A DNA stretch of 64,000 nucleotides from assembly GCF_017893945.1 (NCBI RefSeq), contig NZ_CP054257.1:1860001-1924000 (forward strand). The letters are read 5' to 3'. Under the pieces are notes generated by a model that had not been told where the DNA came from, searched no databases, and saw only the letters and a list, made by a program, of their open reading frames with translations. Within the stretch, counting starts at the first letter, position 1. Every line of letters begins with the position of its first letter. The position numbers and the translations under genes were made by a program. Source of the stretch: Treponema parvum. GTDB lineage: Bacteria > Spirochaetota > Spirochaetia > Treponematales > Treponemataceae. Below, piece after piece: positions 36,716 to 45,252 of this stretch.

Positions 36716-37513
36716 TCAGTCGAGAAGCGAAGCTATCTCTTTAAGGTCTTTGAATATCGCGTCGGGCTTGACGTCCGACTTGGCGACGTCTTCCATAGTG
36801 GCTTCTCCCGTAAGAACAAGCAGCCCCGGCACTCCGTTTTTCACTCCCGTAGCCACATCCGTATACAGCCTGTCGCCTACAAAGGCAAGATCGTGACGGC
36901 GCCCGTGCGTGTGAGCAAGGATCATTTCTATGGTTTCTTCGCAGGGTTTGCCGAAATATCGAGGCTGTTTTCCGCCCGTAGAAAGCGTAATTGCCGCATT
37001 AAAAGCGCCGACGTCGGGAATAAATCCGTGCTCCGTAGGACAATTTATATCACAGTGAGTCGCAAAAAAATCGGCGCCGTTTCTTATATAAGTACAGGCT
37101 CTTTCAAGCTTTTCATAAGTCAGAGTCGTGTCAAAACCGATGACTACTATATCCGGCATATCCGAAATTAAACGGAGTCCTGCTTCTTTAAAACTTTGCA
37201 CTAAGGGTTCCGTTCCTACGAGGTAAATAGTTTTTTGCGGAAAATATGTTTTTAAATAGCGGATAGTAACGTCTCCTGAAGTCATTATCTGATCGCGAGT
37301 AATGTGGCAGTTCATTCCCGCCAATTTTTTAATGTAAACTTCAGGCGATTTCGACGAATTATTTGTGAAAAACAGAAATTCCCGCCCTGTCGCTTTTAAT
37401 TTTTCAATAAATTCAAGAGAACCGTCAATAATTTCATTTCCTAAATAAAAAGTTCCGTCCATGTCAAGAATAAAATATCTGCATTTTTTTAAAAGCTCTT
37501 TGCGGCCGTCCAT
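36716..37513 (-). CDS. HAD-IIA family phosphatase (NagD-like)
   Basis: A 265-residue HAD hydrolase. Motif I is FILDMDGTFYLG (near 14-25), motif II FFTNNSSKS (near 48-56), the IIA cap lies between about 85 and 180, and motif IV is FVGDRLYTDVATG (near 215-227). Catalytic Asp residues are present. NagD-type enzymes dephosphorylate nucleotides or small phosphate esters. GGAG lies 7 bases upstream of the ATG. It converges with flgN and is transcribed alone. Confidence 0.88.
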   Translation of the reverse strand: MDGRKELLKKCRYFILDMDGTFYLGNEIIDGSLEFIEKLKATGREFLFFTNNSSKSPEVYIKKLAGMNCHITRDQIMTSGDVTIRYLKTYFPQKTIYLVGTEPLVQSFKEAGLRLISDMPDIVVIGFDTTLTYEKLERACTYIRNGADFFATHCDINCPTEHGFIPDVGAFNAAITLSTGGKQPRYFGKPCEETIEMILAHTHGRRHDLAFVGDRLYTDVATGVKNGVPGLLVLTGEATMEDVAKSDVKPDAIFKDLKEIASLLD

Positions 37514-37546
37514 AAAGGTTCTCCTATATATTTTTATTATATGAAA

Positions 37547-37643
37547 TTTCTAAAAACCGCGAGTCCGCACGGCTTGTTTTATGTTTCGCGGCGAAACGGC
37601 TTATCATGCCTTTTGAAGCGGATCGCAAATCGGTTTTTAGAAA
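37547..37643. repeat. 97-base imperfect palindrome
   Basis: Outer arms TTTCTAAAAACCG and CGGTTTTTAGAAA are perfect (13 bp); pairing continues inward as GCGAGTCCGC against GCGGATCGC with one gap, and the centre holds GTTTCGC-G-GCGAAAC. It occupies the HAD-polA intergenic region (37514-37833), which has no supported ORF. It could be a REP-like element or a structured RNA. Confidence 0.5.
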
Positions 37644-37798
37644 CCGCTTATAGTTTAACCCATGTTTGCAACGGGGGCAACCGCATCGTAAAATGTTAAA
37701 GTATAAAATCTGTTTGACATTATAAAAAAACGGCAGTATTTCCGACAGCGTTCCGCCGCGCATTTTCGCATACATTTTCGTACGTGTTTTAGCACGCA

Positions 37799-37827
37799 TT
37801 GAAAACTTTTAAAACTTGCCATACACT
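37799..37827 (+). promoter_or_regulatory. polA promoter, leaderless geometry
   Basis: TTGAAA (37799-37804), 17 bases, TACACT (37822-37827), then 6 bases to the ATG at 37834. No ribosome-binding site. Confidence 0.6.
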
Positions 37828-37833
37828 TTCCCT

Positions 37834-40710
37834 ATGAATGACTTTGAAGATAAAACCGTTTATATTCTCGATTCTTACGGACTGATCTACCGTTGCTATT
37901 TTGCCTTTATCAATCACCCTCTGACAAACGCTGAAGGAAAAAACGTTTCCGCCGTTTTCGGTTTTTTTAGAAATCTGAACATTATCCTTTCACATTACAA
38001 TCCCAAATACATTATCGCGGCAATGGACTCGCGCACGCCTACGTTCCGCCATCAAATGTACAAGGACTACAAGATAACACGCGCAAAAACGCCGGAAGAT
38101 CTGCATTCGCAAATCCCGGTCATAGAAGAAATTCTTACGGCGTTGGGCATACCGCTGTTGCGCTGCGACGGTTTTGAAGCGGACGACCTGATAGCGACGA
38201 TCGCAAAAAAATGTGCCGAAAAGGGGCGAAAATGCCGCATATTGTCGGGCGATAAGGATTTAATGCAGCTTGTAAACGATACCGCACAAATTCTAAAACC
38301 GGACGCAAACGGCGCATGGAAGGTCGTCGGAAAAGAAGGAGTAAAAGCGGAATGGGGAGTTATGCCCGAGCAGCTGTTGGACTTGCTTTCATTGTACGGG
38401 GACACGGCGGACAATATTCCCGGCGTAAAAGGGATAGGCGTTAAAAGGGCGGGAATGCTCTTGGAACAATACGGATCTTTGGAAGGAATATACGAACACG
38501 CCGATGAGATCAAAGGTTCCATGGGCGAAAAAATCCGCTCGGGAAAAGAAAACGCTTTTTTTTCGCAAAAGCTCATCCGCCTGTGCTATGACGTTCCTCT
38601 TTCCGAAAAAGACTCGATAAAACCCGTAAATCTTGATTTTGCCTCAGCCGCTAAGCTCCTTCTAAGATACGGGCTTCCGTCTGTGGCAGAGCAGTACGAG
38701 GCGAACAGTGATGTAAATAATGCCGCAGAAAATCCGACGGGAAGCGCCGTTCGGGATGCGGCATACGGCACGATAAAAAATGCGGCGCAGGCTGGAAAAG
38801 ATCCGACAGAAGATGGGCAGGCGGGAAATGCGGGCAAAGCTTATAAAACGCAGGCGCAACAAGAGACGGACGACGTTTCTCCTGCGATGATTCCCGTACA
38901 AAACAAAGGAGATTACAGGGCAGTCACAAACATAAAAGAACTTTCCGAATTTATCGACTCCGTTTTTGATATGAAAAAAAACGTCGTAGCCTTCGACTGT
39001 GAAACCGACAGTCTTGAAACACATTCTGCGCACATGTTAGGATTCAGTCTTTGCGCGGAAAAAGGCAGAGCGATTTACGCTCCTCTTGCCGCACAGGAAG
39101 CGCTTTTTGATCGGGAATTTATTTCAAAAAACGATGCGTTTTCGCAGCTCGAAAGGCTTTTTAACGATGAAAATATTACGCTTGTCATGCATAACGGAAA
39201 ATTCGATTATGAAATTCTTAAAACTAAAATTTCATGCAGAATAGCCGATACGATGATCGCCGCATGGCTTTTAGAGCCGGACCGCAACGGGCGGAATTCC
39301 TATTCGCTCGAATTCCTTGCAGAAACAAAACTGGGACTCAAAGGAATCGAATACGACGACATTGTCGCGAAAGGACAGACCTTTGCGGACGTTCCGCTTG
39401 AAAAAGCCGTTCCGTACGGAGCGGAAGACGCAGATTTTACCTTTCAGCTATGGCAGTATTTCGAAGGCCGCCTTGAAAAGAACAATCTTACAAAACTTTT
39501 TTGGCAAACGGAAATGCGCCTTATTCCGATTCTTGCAAAGATGGAACTGAAAGGCATACATTTGGATAAAAACGCGCTTAACGTTTATAATGAAGAGCTT
39601 ATAAAACAAATTCACAGCGCCGAGCAGGATATTTACAAAACGGTAGGACACGAATTCAATATCGCTTCCACCAAACAGCTTCAGGAAGTGCTTTTTACGG
39701 AACTGGGATTAAAACCCGGAAAAAAGACTAAAACGGGATTTTCTACGGATACGGCCGTTCTTGAAGAACTTGCCGCATGGCATCCTGTTCCCCAGAAAAT
39801 TCTTGACTACAGAACGCTTACGAAACTGCAATCCACTTACGTTGAAGCGCTGCCGAAGCTGGCCGACGCAAATTCCCGCGTCCACACAAGTTTTATACAG
39901 ACGGGAACGGCCACGGGACGGCTTTCGAGCCGCGACCCCAATCTGCAAAATATTCCTGTACGGGACGAAGCCGGACGCAAAATAAGGACCGCATTTACGG
40001 CCGTTGACAAAACCGTGCTGATATCGGCGGACTATTCGCAGATAGAGCTGGTAGTTCTCGCCCATCTTTCAGGCGATAAAAACATGCGCAAGGCATTTAT
40101 GGAAGGAACCGATATACACAGATTTACGGCGGCGCTGATTTTTAACGTCACTCCTGAAGACGTAAGCCCCGAACAAAGACGTTTGGCCAAAACCATAAAT
40201 TTCGGCGTCATATACGGGATGAGTGCTTTCAGGCTTTCAAACGAGCTTAAAATACCGCGCACTCAGGCACAGGGATTCATAGACAACTATTTTTCCACAT
40301 TTTCAGCCATACAGGATTTTAAAACCCGCGTGATCGAAAGCGCCGAAAAAAACGGATACGTAGAAACCATATTCGGGAGAAAAAGAGCGATCCCCGCGAT
40401 AAACAGCCGCAATAAGATGGAAAAGTCCGGTGCGGAACGCATGGCTGTAAACACGCCCATACAGGGAAGCGCCGCGGACATTGTAAAGCAGGCCATGATC
40501 GATGTGGACGCGGCATTGGAACAAAAGGATAACGGAGCCAACCTGCTTTTACAGGTTCACGACGAACTGATACTCGAATGCCCCGATGAAAGACGCACGA
40601 TCGAAGAGACTGTCAGCCTTGTAAAAGACAAAATGGAAAACGCCGTAAAACTTTCGGTTCCGCTTAAGGTTTCGGTGGAATACGGAAAAAATTGGGGAGA
40701 ATTCCATTGA
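37834..40710 (+). CDS. polA: DNA polymerase I
   Basis: A 958-residue three-domain repair and replication polymerase. The N-terminal 5'-3' exonuclease has ILDSYGLIYRCYF and the GFEADDLIATIA metal site. The 3'-5' proofreading domain keeps its acidic residues: FDCETDS, HNGKFDYE and YGAEDADFTFQL. The polymerase has motif A DYSQIELVVLAHLSGD, motif B AKTINFGVIYGMS and motif C QVHDELILE. A low-complexity Ala/Asn/Gly-rich linker of about 70 residues (near 290-360) separates the first two domains. The ATG at 37834 replaces an upstream in-frame TTG that lies in the promoter spacer. coaE follows with overlap. Confidence 0.96.
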   Translation: MNDFEDKTVYILDSYGLIYRCYFAFINHPLTNAEGKNVSAVFGFFRNLNIILSHYNPKYIIAAMDSRTPTFRHQMYKDYKITRAKTPEDLHSQIPVIEEILTALGIPLLRCDGFEADDLIATIAKKCAEKGRKCRILSGDKDLMQLVNDTAQILKPDANGAWKVVGKEGVKAEWGVMPEQLLDLLSLYGDTADNIPGVKGIGVKRAGMLLEQYGSLEGIYEHADEIKGSMGEKIRSGKENAFFSQKLIRLCYDVPLSEKDSIKPVNLDFASAAKLLLRYGLPSVAEQYEANSDVNNAAENPTGSAVRDAAYGTIKNAAQAGKDPTEDGQAGNAGKAYKTQAQQETDDVSPAMIPVQNKGDYRAVTNIKELSEFIDSVFDMKKNVVAFDCETDSLETHSAHMLGFSLCAEKGRAIYAPLAAQEALFDREFISKNDAFSQLERLFNDENITLVMHNGKFDYEILKTKISCRIADTMIAAWLLEPDRNGRNSYSLEFLAETKLGLKGIEYDDIVAKGQTFADVPLEKAVPYGAEDADFTFQLWQYFEGRLEKNNLTKLFWQTEMRLIPILAKMELKGIHLDKNALNVYNEELIKQIHSAEQDIYKTVGHEFNIASTKQLQEVLFTELGLKPGKKTKTGFSTDTAVLEELAAWHPVPQKILDYRTLTKLQSTYVEALPKLADANSRVHTSFIQTGTATGRLSSRDPNLQNIPVRDEAGRKIRTAFTAVDKTVLISADYSQIELVVLAHLSGDKNMRKAFMEGTDIHRFTAALIFNVTPEDVSPEQRRLAKTINFGVIYGMSAFRLSNELKIPRTQAQGFIDNYFSTFSAIQDFKTRVIESAEKNGYVETIFGRKRAIPAINSRNKMEKSGAERMAVNTPIQGSAADIVKQAMIDVDAALEQKDNGANLLLQVHDELILECPDERRTIEETVSLVKDKMENAVKLSVPLKVSVEYGKNWGEFH

Positions 40711-41429
40711 AATTAAAAACGCCTGAAAAAGCTCCCGATAAAAACAAAGACCCGCCGTTAAAAACTTCTACGCCGGCTTCAATGCCCCAACCGGCGGCAG
40801 ACCGCATGATCCTGTGCCTTACAGGGCCTATGGCGGCAGGGAAAAACGCAGCTTCAAAGATTTTTGAAAAATACGGCTTTGAATGCGTAGATTTTGACAC
40901 GCTGGTGCACAAGGCGATAGAAGAGCGTTCCGAACGGATATTCGAAGAATTTTCAAACGACGCGAAAAATTACGGCATAAACCTTAAAAACGGCGACGGT
41001 TCTTTAAACCGGAGAGCCTTAGGTTCTCTTATATTTAAAGATAAAAAATTTTTAACGCGGCAAGAGGCCATAGTGTATCCGGCCGTAACGCACTCTGCAA
41101 AAGATTTTATAAAAAAAAATCCGCAAAAAAATATCGTGTTTAACGCTACCGTTTTATTTAAAATACCCGAACTTATGGCAGAATGTACGCATACGGTATT
41201 TATAAAAGCAAATGTTTTAATACGCTTTTTACGCGTAAAAAAACGCGACACAATGCCATATAACCAAATATTAGCCCGCTTTTATTCTCAAAAAGATCTT
41301 TTTAAAAATTATAAAAACTCAAGAATTCCCGTCATAACAATAAGAAATTCAGGTTCGGTACTTTCGCTTGAAAAACGGATAAAAAAAGCATTCAAAAAAA
41401 CATTTATCGAGCATTTCGGTAATTTATAA
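40707..41429 (+). CDS. coaE: Dephospho-CoA kinase
   Basis: A 240-residue enzyme for the last step of CoA synthesis. The P-loop is LTGPMAAGKN, with Asn in place of the usual Ser/Thr, a form I associate with treponemes. DFDTLVHKA and LGSLIFKD are family motifs. The TTG at 40707 overlaps the polA stop (TTGA) and has GGGGAG 7 bases upstream, giving a 33-residue Pro/Lys-rich extension; the alternative ATG at 40806 matches the usual CoaE start but lacks a good ribosome-binding site. Confidence 0.82.
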   Translation: MKLKTPEKAPDKNKDPPLKTSTPASMPQPAADRMILCLTGPMAAGKNAASKIFEKYGFECVDFDTLVHKAIEERSERIFEEFSNDAKNYGINLKNGDGSLNRRALGSLIFKDKKFLTRQEAIVYPAVTHSAKDFIKKNPQKNIVFNATVLFKIPELMAECTHTVFIKANVLIRFLRVKKRDTMPYNQILARFYSQKDLFKNYKNSRIPVITIRNSGSVLSLEKRIKKAFKKTFIEHFGNL

Positions 41430-41618
41430 ATAAATACATAAAACAAGCGCGGACTTTATAAAATCCTAAAAATTTCGCCCAATAAAAACCGTAAACTCAA
41501 CTTGCAGAGCCTCATAACATTTTTGCTAAAGCTGTTTTTTTAAATACCGATATTGAAAGTATACAAGAGGTAGACGGTTTTACTTTTTAACACGCCGAAT
41601 ACGTCAAGGACTTTCGTT

Positions 41619-42491
41619 ATGGAACAAAAAAAAATATTATGGATAATCGCCGCAACAGGAGTTTTTTTACTTGTAGTGATAGGAGCGGCAATAATACTTT
41701 ATTCGCCGAGCAATTATCCCGCGCCGGCAGTCGCATCTCTTCATGTTCCCGTACAGAGCGCGCCTGCACCCGGCATTCAGCCGCAGACGCAGGGACAAAC
41801 GCCGACGGATTCTCCTTCAACGGAATTCGCGCCCCGCAATACTTATCCCGAAGCGCCTAACGGGCAGCTCCAAGGGCAGGATCGGCTTCAGCAGATAGGA
41901 GAATTGACGGTAATATCCGGAACAACGAACGTTTACGGCGTAAACGCACCCGACAGAACTACGACAATCGATCTGAATACGCTAAAAAACATGGATGAAA
42001 AAAGCGGATACACGATGCAAACAGCGCCTGAAACGACGGCTGAACCCGTCGCCGATCCAAATAAAACGGTTTCAAAGGCCGCGGACAATGCAGACAATGT
42101 GAAAACACAAAAACCGGCGGCAGGCACAAAAACCTCTGTAAAACCCGCTACGGCAAAGACCGGAAGCGCTTCTTCAACTGCGGCGGGAAAGGCCAAGCCC
42201 GTAACCAAGCCGGCGGCAAAAGCGACGTCACCTGCTCCGAAGTATTGGGTACAGGCGGCCGCGTTCAGCGCAAAAAAATCGGCGGACAATGCCAGAGAAA
42301 TCCTTTCGGAAAATAAAATTCCGGCGGAAATATTTACATACACGGATTCAAAAAAACAAGTGGTATACCGTGTCCGCATAGGGCCTTATACTACAAAAAG
42401 CGAAGCCGAATACTGGAAAAACAAGATCGTTCAAATCGAACAGTTCAAAGATTCAAAGGCATACATAACCGACAGTTCCGCGGCAAAGTAG
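41619..42491 (+). CDS. SPOR-domain membrane protein
   Basis: A 290-residue bitopic protein: short cytoplasmic start, transmembrane helix at about 7-28, a long Pro/Ala/Thr/Lys-rich periplasmic linker (35-205), and a C-terminal SPOR domain (about 206-285; YWVQAAAFSAKKSADNARE; YRVRIGPYTTKSEAEYW). SPOR domains bind denuded peptidoglycan, usually at division sites, so a cell-wall or division role is likely (DedD/FtsN-like layout). AAGGA precedes the ATG. The 189-base gap upstream shows no other feature. Confidence 0.8.
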   Translation: MEQKKILWIIAATGVFLLVVIGAAIILYSPSNYPAPAVASLHVPVQSAPAPGIQPQTQGQTPTDSPSTEFAPRNTYPEAPNGQLQGQDRLQQIGELTVISGTTNVYGVNAPDRTTTIDLNTLKNMDEKSGYTMQTAPETTAEPVADPNKTVSKAADNADNVKTQKPAAGTKTSVKPATAKTGSASSTAAGKAKPVTKPAAKATSPAPKYWVQAAAFSAKKSADNAREILSENKIPAEIFTYTDSKKQVVYRVRIGPYTTKSEAEYWKNKIVQIEQFKDSKAYITDSSAAK

Positions 42492-42661
42492 ACCGAACGG
42501 TCTAAACTTCCGATCCGCCGAATGACGGCGGACGGCGGCTTTCATAGCGGCACGCAAAATATCAGTTTCAAAAATCGGCCGGTTTTAACAACGCCGGGAA
42601 CTACAGGCACTGAATGCGCCGCGCATTGCACAAAATCATAAATCAAATCAATTACTAAGGC

Positions 42662-44167
42662 ATGGTATTTGGGAAGCACTCAAAACATGCCTTAGCTCTA
42701 TTATCTTTTTCATTCATATTTTTAAACCTTTCATTCTCAAAAGAAGTTTCGTCTTTTTTCCGATACGCAGACATTTATTCCGGCGCTTCATTTTTATTTT
42801 CCGCACAGGAACTTTCAGGCGGACAAATCGAAAGCGAAAAGACGAAGGCGGTGTCGGGCACTCACGCAGCGTTTCGCGGAATCGACGTAAAAGCGTATTC
42901 CCGCGTTCCTTTCAAAGGATCGTTTGCCGAAGATGTCCGAAGCGGATTTTCCGTCGATATAGGAGAATTTTTAGGGGAAGAAGCTCCCGTCGAATTCTTT
43001 TACGGCGATTTAAAATTTTCAAAAAGCGCCGCCTTGTTAAAAAATCCTTCGCTCTATTTAGCGGCGAGCGCAGTAAAGCCTGAGACAGGCCGGCAAACGG
43101 GGCTCGGAATAGCACTTCCTTCATCGTCGCTTTCAAATTCAAACGATGGAACAGGATCTTCAAAGTCGAGCGCAGTACGTTTCTTTCCGGGAAATTTTAC
43201 ATTCGAATGCGTTTGCTTTGACGATTCGCGGTTCTTATTTTCCGGCGCTTACACTTTTAAATACGGCAATAGACCGCTTATTAAAACAAGCCTTTCAGGC
43301 GGAAGATTTTATATCGAAGGCAAACAAGCGGATTCCTGGTTCGTCGATTCCAGAATGTTTTCTTCCGGATGGTACGACGGCGCAGTTTTTGAAATTCTGA
43401 TTTCACTTCCCGCTCTGAAAAACCAATTTTCCGCAGGGATCCACAGAAACCCTTTCGGGAATTTCAGATCTTGGTTTAGAAATGAAAACAGAATGATTTT
43501 CGGCCCGTTTTTGCTAAAGACGGACTTGTTTGCAGCCGACAATTATATTTTTTCGGATGAAAAAGAAGGATTTTACGCAGCGGACGGCAAACTTAAAAAG
43601 ACCGTAGCGCAAATAAGAATAAATCCTCAGATACGGCACAATTTTTCACCCGGCAACCTGCAACTGTGCGCGGGAATTGCGGCTGCAGCGGAAATCGAGC
43701 GGCAAAATCTTATGCCCATAGAACAAAATGTAAATTTAGGCACAAGCGCGGCGTTAGAAATAACGTCGAGAAAGTCTGCACTGGAATTCAATACAAGAGT
43801 CGACGGACTCCAAAACATGATTCCATGGGAAATCCCGCACGAAAATTTTAAAAATTCAAAAGAAAGCAAAACAGTTTACGCGATAGATCTTAAAGGCTCC
43901 CGTGCTTTTTCAAAGTGGAAGGCCTCAGCAAAAATAGGCTTTTCACGGACACAAAACGATTCGGGGTCGAAAGACGTTCAAAAATATTTTTTTTACGCCA
44001 GCTTTCCTAAAAAGTTTATTTCTTCAATATCGGCGGGAACCGTCGTCACGGATCAAACCAAGGAAAAAAAAGCGGACACGGAAATAAATCTTGCGATGAG
44101 AAAGGACGACGGAAAAATTCGTTTTAAAGGGAAACTGGGAATTATGCTTAGGCGGCAAATATTGTAA
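42662..44167 (+). CDS. Uncharacterised exported protein, possible outer-membrane beta-barrel
   Basis: A 501-residue protein with a probable signal peptide (about residues 1-27) and then alternating polar/hydrophobic segments rich in Phe, Ser, Gly and Lys, as in spirochaete outer-membrane proteins. No domain recognised. The end (MLRRQIL) lacks the usual terminal Phe, which argues against a classical Omp85 substrate. AAGG lies very close to the ATG. It is alone and convergent with nagB. Function unknown. Confidence 0.6.
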   Translation: MVFGKHSKHALALLSFSFIFLNLSFSKEVSSFFRYADIYSGASFLFSAQELSGGQIESEKTKAVSGTHAAFRGIDVKAYSRVPFKGSFAEDVRSGFSVDIGEFLGEEAPVEFFYGDLKFSKSAALLKNPSLYLAASAVKPETGRQTGLGIALPSSSLSNSNDGTGSSKSSAVRFFPGNFTFECVCFDDSRFLFSGAYTFKYGNRPLIKTSLSGGRFYIEGKQADSWFVDSRMFSSGWYDGAVFEILISLPALKNQFSAGIHRNPFGNFRSWFRNENRMIFGPFLLKTDLFAADNYIFSDEKEGFYAADGKLKKTVAQIRINPQIRHNFSPGNLQLCAGIAAAAEIERQNLMPIEQNVNLGTSAALEITSRKSALEFNTRVDGLQNMIPWEIPHENFKNSKESKTVYAIDLKGSRAFSKWKASAKIGFSRTQNDSGSKDVQKYFFYASFPKKFISSISAGTVVTDQTKEKKADTEINLAMRKDDGKIRFKGKLGIMLRRQIL

Positions 44168-44169
44168 GA

Positions 44170-44233
44170 ACCTGTGCCGGCGAGCAGCGCAATGCGGGTC
44201 GACAAAAATGCCGTGCCGACACAGGCGTCAAGT
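44170..44233. terminator. Inverted repeat between convergent genes
   Basis: CCTGTGCCGGC pairs with GCCGACACAGG (one G-U) around a loop of about 30 bases. No T-run; possibly a shared transcript end. Confidence 0.3.
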
Positions 44234-44252
44234 TTTCAAAACAGCGCCGGGA

Positions 44253-45047
44253 CTAAAACTTTGAATCGCGTTCCATCTCTTTAAAATATTTTACAGTGTT
44301 CACTTTAAGCTCCCCAACGGCGTCTTCGTCGCAGACAATTATTGCATTTTTATGGAGCTGCAATACCGTTATAGGCCACATCTGAGAAACGGAATCCTCT
44401 ACCGCATGCGCGAGCGCATAGGCTTTAGCCCGTCCCGTTACCAAAAACAAAAGTTCGTCCGCATCGCATATAGTGCCGATTCCTACGGTAAGAGCGCGCT
44501 CCGGAACCCTTGAAACATCGCCGCCGAAAAAGCGGGAATTCACAATTCGCGTATCTTCAGTCAAAAGCTGCACGTGCGTGCGAGAAGAAAGAGACGTACC
44601 GGGTTCGTTAAAAGCTATGTGCCCGTCGTTTCCCACGCCGCCCATAAAAAGCCTTATTCCTCCGGCTTTTTCAATCGCCTTTTCATAATCGCCACATTCT
44701 TTGGAAAGATCGGAAGCGCATCCGTTAAGCACATGAGTATTCGGCTTTTTTATATCGACGTGATTGAAAAAAGTGTGATCCATAAAATACCGGTAGCTTT
44801 GATCGTTATCGGGGGGCAGGCCCTCGTATTCGTCCATGTTGAAGGAAACTACGTCTTTAAACGAAATCTCTCCCGCCTTGCATTTTTTTATCAGGTTTTC
44901 ATACGTACCGATCGGCGTGCTTCCCGTAGGAAGACCTATAACGAAGGGCTTACTTTCGGATGGACTAAAGGTTTTTATGACATGGGCGATATGGTCGGCC
45001 GCCCAAGAAGAGCATTCGTCATAATTTTTTTTGATGATTAAACGCAT
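44253..45047 (-). CDS. nagB: Glucosamine-6-phosphate deaminase
   Basis: A 264-residue enzyme converting glucosamine-6-phosphate to fructose-6-phosphate and ammonia in amino-sugar breakdown. GLPTGSTPIGTYENLI forms the phosphate site, FNMDEYEGL carries the catalytic Asp, and GVGNDGHIAFNEPGTSL contains the active-site Asp/His/Glu. Length is standard. AAGGAG lies 7 bases before the ATG. No nagA or PTS gene is adjacent. The divergent nucleoside lipoprotein gene shares the 205-base upstream region. Confidence 0.95.
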   Translation of the reverse strand: MRLIIKKNYDECSSWAADHIAHVIKTFSPSESKPFVIGLPTGSTPIGTYENLIKKCKAGEISFKDVVSFNMDEYEGLPPDNDQSYRYFMDHTFFNHVDIKKPNTHVLNGCASDLSKECGDYEKAIEKAGGIRLFMGGVGNDGHIAFNEPGTSLSSRTHVQLLTEDTRIVNSRFFGGDVSRVPERALTVGIGTICDADELLFLVTGRAKAYALAHAVEDSVSQMWPITVLQLHKNAIIVCDEDAVGELKVNTVKYFKEMERDSKF

Positions 45048-45144
45048 AGAATTTCTCCTTAAAGGATCGGGGCAAACGGCAGAAAAGTCAAACGCGTGTC
45101 CGGATCGGCAGGATAATAATACTGCTTGATAAACCCGCGAATCA

Positions 45145-45175
45145 AGTAGGTCGAATTATTGGCAGTAGGTCGAAT
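45145..45175. promoter_or_regulatory. Tandem 12-bp direct repeat in the nagB/lipoprotein divergent region
   Basis: AGTAGGTCGAAT occurs at 45145-45156 and 45164-45175, 19 bases apart, just upstream of the lipoprotein promoter. Spacing of roughly two helical turns fits a tandem-binding regulator. Confidence 0.5.
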
Positions 45176-45217
45176 ATCGGGTTTTCAAAACTCGCCGTTG
45201 CTCGGGCTTAAAATGAT

Positions 45218-45246
45218 TTGACATTTGTTTGATATAAAACTATATT
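45218..45246 (+). promoter_or_regulatory. Promoter of the nucleoside transporter operon, leaderless geometry
   Basis: TTGACA (45218-45223), 17 bases, TATATT (45241-45246), then 6 bases to the ATG at 45253. Near-consensus, with no Shine-Dalgarno. Confidence 0.75.
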
Positions 45247-45252
45247 TACCGT

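Noticed and set aside
37524..37799. 91-codon minus-strand ORF upstream of polA
   Set aside because: It runs through the long palindrome, has no ribosome-binding site and no recognisable protein features.
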